Assembly (NCBI RefSeq): GCF_014522305.1
Contig: NZ_CP041982.1
Location: forward strand, 67,001-131,000
Reading direction: 5' to 3'
DNA: 64,000 nucleotides
Source of the DNA: Lactobacillus sp. PV034
Lineage (GTDB): Bacteria; Bacillota; Bacilli; Lactobacillales; Lactobacillaceae
Shown: positions 58,511 through 64,000 of the stretch, one piece after another
Numbering within the stretch: position 1 is the first letter of the stretch
Layout: every line of letters begins with the position of its first letter
Program-made: the position numbers and the translations under genes
The notes under the pieces: generated by a model
What the model saw: only the letters and a program-made list of their open reading frames with translations
Told to the model about the DNA's origin: nothing
Databases searched by the model: none

Positions 58511-58562
58511 TAAAGTATATTTTAGCTTAAGTAAGAACCAACGATTACTAGGAGGAAGCTTA

Positions 58563-58913
58563 ATGACTGCAGAAACTAAAAATGAAAAAAATGGTTGTAA
58601 AGATCCCCAAGATTATGCACTTTGCGATCACTTTATTAGTGCCTTTGGCATTATTGGCAAGAAGTGGAATGGCCTAATTATTTCATCTTTATGTGATACA
58701 AATGCGATGCGTTTTAAAGATTTAGCACGCTGTATTGATAAATGTTCAGATCGTGTTTTGGTTGAACGTTTAAAAGAATTAGAACAACTTGATATTGTTC
58801 AACGTAATGTTGATAATAATTCAGGCATTATTTCTTATAGTTTGACTGAAAAGGGTGTTGAATTAAAACCTGTTTTTGATCAAGTACATGATTGGGCTGA
58901 TAAGTGGGCCTAA
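58563..58913 (+). CDS. HxlR-family transcriptional regulator
   Basis: A 116-residue winged-helix regulator. It has the HxlR pattern: a Cys near the N-terminus (C-K-D), F-G-I-I-G-K-K-W-N-G-L-I-I, R-F-K-D-L-A-R-x-I-x-x-x-S-D-R-V-L-V-E-R-L-K-E-L, and the wing (G-I-I-S-Y-S-L-T-E-K-G). Such proteins often respond to reactive electrophiles or oxidation through Cys. The ATG at 58563 has an AGGAGG site. The target genes are unknown. Confidence 0.9.
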   Translation: MTAETKNEKNGCKDPQDYALCDHFISAFGIIGKKWNGLIISSLCDTNAMRFKDLARCIDKCSDRVLVERLKELEQLDIVQRNVDNNSGIISYSLTEKGVELKPVFDQVHDWADKWA

Positions 58914-58920
58914 ATATAGT

Positions 58921-58949
58921 TTGCAAGATTCTCTAAAATGCATTAAGAT
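58921..58949 (+). promoter_or_regulatory. Promoter of the pheST T-box leader
   Basis: TTGCAA (58921-58926) and TAAGAT (58944-58949) are separated by 17 nt, just upstream of the T-box leader. Confidence 0.65.
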
Positions 58950-58964
58950 ACTAACATAAACATT

Positions 58965-59195
58965 AAATGCGATGATCAAGATTAGTAATGTTAATTTCTA
59001 TTTTTAGCGAGAGTAGATTTGGTGGAACTACTTAATAGGAAGACATGAATTTCATCTTAGGAGCAGAATCTAATCAATTCCGGTATTTCTCCGTTAAACG
59101 AAAAGAGTGTGAACACGCACTTTTATTTAGTTTGTGTTTAAACTAGGGTGGTACCGCGAAGCTTCGTCCCTTTTGAGGGATGAAGCTTTTTTTGT
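58965..59195 (+). promoter_or_regulatory. T-box riboswitch leader of pheST
   Basis: The T-box segment AGGGTGGTACCGCG lies at about 59145-59158. It is followed by the terminator hairpin. A GAATTTC stretch near 59047 contains a possible TTC (Phe) specifier. The downstream genes are pheS and pheT, so uncharged tRNA-Phe should be the ligand. Confidence 0.92.
59158..59195 (+). terminator. Intrinsic terminator of the pheST T-box
   Basis: GAAGCTTCGTCCC pairs with GGGATGAAGCTTT (imperfect), followed by a T-run. Confidence 0.87.
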
Positions 59196-59210
59196 TGGAA
59201 AGGAAAAAAG

Positions 59211-60260
59211 ATGGATTTATTTGAGCGATTAAAGGAAATCAAAGAAAAAGGATTAACAAATATTCAAAATGCTGATAATCAAAAGGCATTAGAAGAAATT
59301 AGAGTCAAACTTTTGGGACGTAAGGGTGAATTAACCGAAATTTTACACTCAATGAAAGATGTTGCCCCTGAAAATAGACCTAAGGTGGGACAAGAAGTTA
59401 ACCAATTACGTGACTTGTTCCAAAATTCCTTAGAAAATGCTAAAGAAAAGTTTGCTCAAGCTGTAATTGCTAAAAAGTTAGAAGCAGAAAAAATCGATGT
59501 AACGCTACCAGGTCGTAAGGCTCATTTGGGTTCAAAGCACCCCATTAATATTATTTTAGATGATCTTGAAAGTTACTTTATTGGCATGGGCTATCAAGTA
59601 GTACAAGGACCAGAAATGGAAACTGACCACTATGTCTTTGAAATGATGAACTTGCCTAAGGACCACCCTGCACGTGATATGCAAGCCACTTTCTATATTG
59701 ATGATGAAAGATTATTAAGATCTCAAACTTCTGGTGATCAAGCTAGAGTTTTAGAAAAACATGATTTTTCAAAGGGGCCTTTAAAGATGGTGGGGCCAGG
59801 TAAGGTTTATCGTCGTGATGATGACGATGCTACTCACTCCCACCAATTCCAACAAATGGAAGGACTAGTAATTGATAAAAATATTACGATGTCTGACTTA
59901 AAGGGTACGTTAGAAATGATTGCCAAGCATATGTTTGGTCAAGATCGTGAAACTAGATTACGCCCATCATACTTCCCATTTACTGAACCATCTGTGGAAA
60001 TGGATGTCTCATGTTTTAACTGTGATGGTAAGGGTTGTCCAATTTGTAAATATACTGGCTGGATTGAAGTTTTAGGTGCTGGTATGGTTCACCCTAATGT
60101 TTTAGAAAATGCTGGTGTTGATTCGTCAGTTTATGGTGGTTTTGCTTTTGGTGTGGGTTTGGATCGTTTAGCTATCTTGAAATACGGTATCGATGATATT
60201 CGTGATTTCTACACCAATGATGTTCGTTTCTTAAAACAATTCCGTAAGGAGGAAAAATAA
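59211..60260 (+). CDS. pheS: Phenylalanine-tRNA ligase alpha subunit
   Basis: A 349-residue class II synthetase alpha subunit. It has an N-terminal coiled coil (1-90) and a catalytic domain with motif 2 ([15 protein letters not shown]) and motif 3 (F-G-V-G-L-D-R-L-A). The Cys pairs (C-F-N-C, C-P-I-C) form the zinc site seen in many PheS. It joins PheT to charge tRNA-Phe. The stop overlaps the pheT start. Confidence 0.98.
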   Translation: MDLFERLKEIKEKGLTNIQNADNQKALEEIRVKLLGRKGELTEILHSMKDVAPENRPKVGQEVNQLRDLFQNSLENAKEKFAQAVIAKKLEAEKIDVTLPGRKAHLGSKHPINIILDDLESYFIGMGYQVVQGPEMETDHYVFEMMNLPKDHPARDMQATFYIDDERLLRSQTSGDQARVLEKHDFSKGPLKMVGPGKVYRRDDDDATHSHQFQQMEGLVIDKNITMSDLKGTLEMIAKHMFGQDRETRLRPSYFPFTEPSVEMDVSCFNCDGKGCPICKYTGWIEVLGAGMVHPNVLENAGVDSSVYGGFAFGVGLDRLAILKYGIDDIRDFYTNDVRFLKQFRKEEK

Positions 60261-62674
60261 TGCTCGTTTCATATAATTGGTTAAAAGATTTTCTTGATCT
60301 AGATATTGATCCTAAGGACTTAGCTGAAAAAATTACCCGAACTGGGGTTGAAATTGAAACTGTTGCTCATCCTGCTGAAGGTTTAAAGAAATTAGTTGTC
60401 GGTCATATTCTAGAATGTGAAGATATTGAAGGAACTCACTTACATAAGTGTTTAGTAGATGTTGGTGAAGATGAACCAATTCAAATTGTTTGTGGTGCAC
60501 CAAATGTTGCTCCTGACCAAGATGTAATTGTTGCCTTACATGGTGCCCGCATTGCTGGTAACGAAAAGATTAAGAAGGGTAAGATCCGCGGCGTTCAATC
60601 TAATGGGATGATTTGTGGTCTCCAAGAAATCGGTTTTGCCGATAAGATTGTACCTGCTAAATATGCTGATGGGATTTTTGTCTTTCCTAAAGATGCTGAT
60701 GTTAAACCAGGTGAAGATGTTTATGAAGCACTTGGAATGGATGATTATATTTTAGATTTTGATATTACGCCTAACCGTGCTGATACACTTTCAATGGAAG
60801 GGGCAGCTTACGAAGTAGGGGCAATTGTTGACCAAAAGCCTAACATTGAAGATGTCGTCCTTAAAGAAGATGGCGACGACTGGACTGATTCTTTAGCTGT
60901 GACTGTGGATGGAGAATTAGCACCAAAATTTTATTTAAGAAAAGTTAATAATATTAAAATTGGTGAAAGTCCACTTTGGCTGCAACGTCGTCTTTGGAAT
61001 GCGGGAATTCGTCCAATCAACAATGTAGTTGATGTAACTAATTATGTCATGCTTTTAACTGGTCAACCAATGCATGCCTATGATGCTAAGAGTTTTGCTA
61101 ACGGTAAACTTGAAGTAAGAAAAGCTAAGCAAGGTGAAAAATTAACGCTTTTAAATGATAAAGAAGTTGAACTTGATCCAAACGATATTGTAATTACCGA
61201 TGGTGAAAAGCCAGTAATGATGGCTGGTGTAATGGGTGGTAAAACTTCAGAAGTTGAAGACGATACTACCGACGTTATTTTGGAATCCGCTATTTTTGAC
61301 CCAACTTTGGTCAGAAAAGCAGCCTTACGCCATGCTAACCGTACTGAAGCTTCTAGTCGTTATGAAAAAGGCGTTAACTGGGATAATACGCAAAAAGCCC
61401 TTGATATGGCAGCGTTACTTTTAAGAAATGATGCTGAAGGTACGATTGCTAATGGTGAAATTAAAGCAGCAGATGCGCAAAGAAAACCAGCAGTAGTTAA
61501 GACCACTATTTCTTATATTAATAAAGTTTTGGGCACTGACCTTGCTGCAAGTGAAATTAAAAAGATTTTTGATCGTCTAAACTTTGAAACAGAAATTAAC
61601 GGTGATGAATTAGTTGTTACTGTGCCAAATCGCCGTTGGGATATTGCCATTCCTGCTGACTTAGTAGAAGAAGTGGGTCGTATTTATGGTTACGATAACT
61701 TAGAATCTACCCAACCTTTACTAGCTGAAACTCATGGTGGTTATTCTGAAAAAGAAACCAAGATTAGACGTTTCAAGCAAATTGCTGAAGGACAGGGTTT
61801 AATGGAGGCAATTTCTTATTCATTGACTTCACCTGAAAAGGCAGCTAAGTTTACCCTTGATCCTGCACCAGTAGTTGAAGTAGAAATGCCACTTAACTCA
61901 AGTAGAAGTGCCATGCGTGAAAACTTGATTACTGGTTTGGTAGATGCAGCTAGCTATAATATGGCCCGCAAAGAAAAGCAATTAGCCTTTTATGAACAAG
62001 GCCGTACTTACGACCATGCTAATGATGAATATAATGAACATGAACACCTAGCTGCTTTAATGAGCGGGGATGTCTTTGATCAAAACTGGCAACACAAGAA
62101 TGAAAAGATCGACTTCTTCTTTGTTAAAGGACAACTAGAAGATATGTTTGTTGCCGTGGGCATTGATCCAGAGCAAGTTATTTATAAACCAGTTGCAGTT
62201 GCAGGGCTTCATCCAACGCGCACAGCTGCCATGTATCTAAATGACCAATACATTGGTTTAATTGGAATGGTTGACCACGAAACCACAATGAAGGACAAGG
62301 CATTACGTGGTAGTGAATTATATGTTTATGAATTAGATCTTGATGCTCTGATTCCAATGCTTAAAGATGGCATGAGAGCTAAGCCAGCACCAAAATTCCC
62401 AGGAATTGAACGTGACCTTTCATTATTACTTGATAAACAAATTACTAACCAAGAAGTAGTAGATGTTATTAAAGCTGCTGGTGGTAAATACTTACATGAA
62501 GTTAAAGTGATTGATGTTTATGAAGGTAGTCATATCGAAGCTGGTAAGAAGTCAATTTCTTACAGCCTTACTTTCTTAAATGAAAAAGATACTTTAACTG
62601 ATGAAGTTGTTAATAAAGCCATGGATAATATCGAAACTGATCTGAAGGAAAAATTAAAGATTATTGTACGATAA
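60260..62674 (+). CDS. pheT: Phenylalanine-tRNA ligase beta subunit
   Basis: An 804-residue beta subunit. It has an N-terminal tRNA-binding OB fold (about 40-150), the B3/B4 editing domain with N-N-V-V-D-V-T-N-Y-V, the B5 domain and a C-terminal ferredoxin-like anticodon-binding domain (about 710-804). The length is normal. It overlaps pheS by one base (TAATG) and is co-transcribed from the T-box leader. Confidence 0.98.
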   Translation: MLVSYNWLKDFLDLDIDPKDLAEKITRTGVEIETVAHPAEGLKKLVVGHILECEDIEGTHLHKCLVDVGEDEPIQIVCGAPNVAPDQDVIVALHGARIAGNEKIKKGKIRGVQSNGMICGLQEIGFADKIVPAKYADGIFVFPKDADVKPGEDVYEALGMDDYILDFDITPNRADTLSMEGAAYEVGAIVDQKPNIEDVVLKEDGDDWTDSLAVTVDGELAPKFYLRKVNNIKIGESPLWLQRRLWNAGIRPINNVVDVTNYVMLLTGQPMHAYDAKSFANGKLEVRKAKQGEKLTLLNDKEVELDPNDIVITDGEKPVMMAGVMGGKTSEVEDDTTDVILESAIFDPTLVRKAALRHANRTEASSRYEKGVNWDNTQKALDMAALLLRNDAEGTIANGEIKAADAQRKPAVVKTTISYINKVLGTDLAASEIKKIFDRLNFETEINGDELVVTVPNRRWDIAIPADLVEEVGRIYGYDNLESTQPLLAETHGGYSEKETKIRRFKQIAEGQGLMEAISYSLTSPEKAAKFTLDPAPVVEVEMPLNSSRSAMRENLITGLVDAASYNMARKEKQLAFYEQGRTYDHANDEYNEHEHLAALMSGDVFDQNWQHKNEKIDFFFVKGQLEDMFVAVGIDPEQVIYKPVAVAGLHPTRTAAMYLNDQYIGLIGMVDHETTMKDKALRGSELYVYELDLDALIPMLKDGMRAKPAPKFPGIERDLSLLLDKQITNQEVVDVIKAAGGKYLHEVKVIDVYEGSHIEAGKKSISYSLTFLNEKDTLTDEVVNKAMDNIETDLKEKLKIIVR

Positions 62675-62719
62675 TTTTGGTAAACTGTTCCTAGAGTTTT
62701 TTTCTGGAGGAAAGTTAAT

Positions 62720-63820
62720 TTGCAAGATCAAGATAAACAAAGAGAACATGATTTGCAACGCGAAGGTTCAAACAAGGTAATGCGTTGGGTGGCAAGTGCC
62801 GTTGGAATCATTCTTGCCTTATTAGTAATTGGTGGAGGGATTTATACAGTTTATGCCCTCCAGCCTGCTAACCGGCATGATGAAAATGTAGTCAGTGTAC
62901 ATATTCCTGAAGGAGCAACGAATGATGAAATTGCTGGTATCTTAAAAAAGGATGGCTTAATTCGTAATATATCTATTTTTAAGATGTGGCTCAAAACTCA
63001 TTCAGTTGCTGGCTTTCAAGCAGGAGACTTCTATGTTTCTCCTTCAATGAACAATCGTCAAATTGTGAGTCAACTTCAAGGTGGCGGTGGCCGTCCTGTT
63101 GTGGGGCATGTTTTGGTTAAAGAAGGGCAAACCATTGACGAAATTGGTAATACAATTGCCAAAAATACTAAGTACTCGAAGAAGGACTTCTTGGCTTTGA
63201 TGAAGAATGAGAAGTTCTTAAAGAGTTTAGAGAAGCGTTACCCACAATTACTATCTTCTTCAATGAAGAAAAATAATGTCCGCTATCATTTGGAAGGTTA
63301 CTTATTCCCAGCTAAATATGATGTTTACCAGGGGGCAAGTCTAGATGAACTTGTAACTCAGATGGTTGAAAAAGAAAACGAAGTCTTAACACCATACTAT
63401 AGCGCAATTAAGAAGAAGCACTTGACTGTCCAAGAAGTCTTGACTTTGGCTTCCTTAGTTGAACGTGAAGGGGTTAAGGATACTGACCGTCGTAAGATTG
63501 CTGGTGTCTTCTTTAACCGTTTGGATGCTGGTATGCCATTGCAATCAGATATTTCTGTAATGTATGCTTTGAACAAGCACAAGCACTCACTGTCACTTAA
63601 GGATGTTAAGGTCAAATCACCATATAACTTGTACGTCCACAAGGGTTATGGGCCAGGACCATTTAACAATCCAAGTTTGAACTCAATTAGTGCAGTCTTG
63701 AACCCACTTGATCGAGATGAAGATTACTTGTACTTCGTAGCCAACCTTAAGACCGGAGAAGTTAAGTTCTCCCACACTTTGGATGAGCATGAAGCAAATA
63801 ATGCAAGTTTCGGACAGTAA
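62720..63820 (+). CDS. mltG: Endolytic murein transglycosylase MltG
   Basis: A 366-residue membrane enzyme. A transmembrane helix (about 26-48) is followed by the YceG/MltG domain with L-A-S-L-V-E-R-E-G (catalytic Glu), R-R-K-I-A-G-V-F-F-N-R-L and the Y-N-L-Y-x-x-x-G-Y-G-P-G-P segment. It cuts new glycan strands and limits their length. The start is TTG at 62720, with a GGAGG site (62706-62710) 9 nt upstream. Confidence 0.95.
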   Translation: MQDQDKQREHDLQREGSNKVMRWVASAVGIILALLVIGGGIYTVYALQPANRHDENVVSVHIPEGATNDEIAGILKKDGLIRNISIFKMWLKTHSVAGFQAGDFYVSPSMNNRQIVSQLQGGGGRPVVGHVLVKEGQTIDEIGNTIAKNTKYSKKDFLALMKNEKFLKSLEKRYPQLLSSSMKKNNVRYHLEGYLFPAKYDVYQGASLDELVTQMVEKENEVLTPYYSAIKKKHLTVQEVLTLASLVEREGVKDTDRRKIAGVFFNRLDAGMPLQSDISVMYALNKHKHSLSLKDVKVKSPYNLYVHKGYGPGPFNNPSLNSISAVLNPLDRDEDYLYFVANLKTGEVKFSHTLDEHEANNASFGQ

Positions 63821-63891
63821 GAGTTGACAATTAGGGTAAATAACCATACTATTTGTTTTGCAACAAGAAAAAAGTGAGGAGTTAAATCGCG

Positions 63892-64000
63892 ATGGCACAA
63901 AAAGTATATCCGATGACCGAAGAAGGTAAGGAAAAGCTTGAAAAAGAATTAAGAGATTTAAAATTAGTTAAGCGTCCAGAAGTTATTGAAAGAATTAAGG
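63892..64000 (+). CDS. greA: Transcription elongation factor GreA, N-terminal part (partial)
   Basis: The first 36 residues ([20 protein letters not shown], then [15 protein letters not shown]) match the start of GreA, which rescues backtracked RNA polymerase. An AAGTGAGGAG site lies upstream. The gene runs off the right edge. It follows mltG as in other lactobacilli. Confidence 0.93.
   Translation, partial: MAQKVYPMTEEGKEKLEKELRDLKLVKRPEVIERIK

Overview
The window is a low-GC Firmicutes chromosome, almost certainly a Lactobacillus of the acidophilus/johnsonii/gasseri group. The grounds are the gene order (coaE-nrdR-dnaB-dnaI-thrS; infC-rpmI-rplT; yqeG-yqeH-nadD-yqeK-rsfS-tmcAL; pheST-mltG-greA), the T-box leaders, an LPQTG surface protein with a YSIRK-type signal and a Firmicutes-type (Ess/Yuk) type VII secretion system (T7SS). 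The exact species cannot be fixed from sequence alone. No tRNA, rRNA, CRISPR array, IS element or prophage was seen.

Layout. 1-5.1 kb: housekeeping genes (end of coaE, nrdR, dnaB, dnaI, T-box-controlled thrS). 5.3-20.4 kb: a surface-glycoprotein module of two paralogous GT-B glycosyltransferases, translationally coupled, followed by one 11.8-kb gene for a Ser/Ala-rich LPXTG adhesin of about 3,948 residues. The distal part of that adhesin is nine tandem units of 217-221 residues in an alternating A/B pattern. 20.4-29.9 kb: ribosome and translation genes (infC with an ATT start behind an L20-type leader, rpmI, rplT, the yqeG-yqeK group, rsfS, tmcAL, yceD) and an OmpR-type two-component system.

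29.9-38.3 kb is the most unusual part: a decayed and rearranged array of what I interpret as TslA-type T7SS phospholipase toxin modules. Six paralogous small membrane-anchored proteins (candidate immunity proteins, TilA role) alternate with five lipase genes or fragments. Two pairs of small helical proteins (candidate TlaA1/TlaA2 targeting partners) lie in the middle. Three lipases are cut off after the N-terminal part, and two of these cuts are followed by a remnant of the 3' end of a partner gene, which indicates repeated deletion by recombination. Both full-length lipases are interrupted at A7 tracts, one candidate immunity gene at a T7 tract, another by a 1-nt shift near its 3' end, and one partner gene carries two nonsense codons.

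38.6-55.0 kb: the T7SS itself (esxA, esaA, essA, esaB, essB, essC), then an LXG-toxin module: helical partner, unknown 220-residue protein, LXG toxin with a glycine-rich membrane-active tail, polytopic candidate immunity protein, two related 147-155 residue proteins, a small helical protein and two polytopic membrane proteins. 55.2-64 kb: a small membrane-protein pair, yidC and acylphosphatase on the minus strand, a TrmH-type RNA methyltransferase, a truncated antitoxin remnant between 17-bp direct repeats, an HxlR-type regulator, T-box-controlled pheST, mltG and the start of greA.

How it fits together. The two membrane-active effector types (lipase array and LXG toxin) flank the T7SS that probably exports them. 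The cell seems to have kept most candidate immunity genes while the lipases are broken or switched off, as expected for defence against T7SS-armed siblings. The glycosyltransferase pair probably modifies the neighbouring Ser-rich adhesin.
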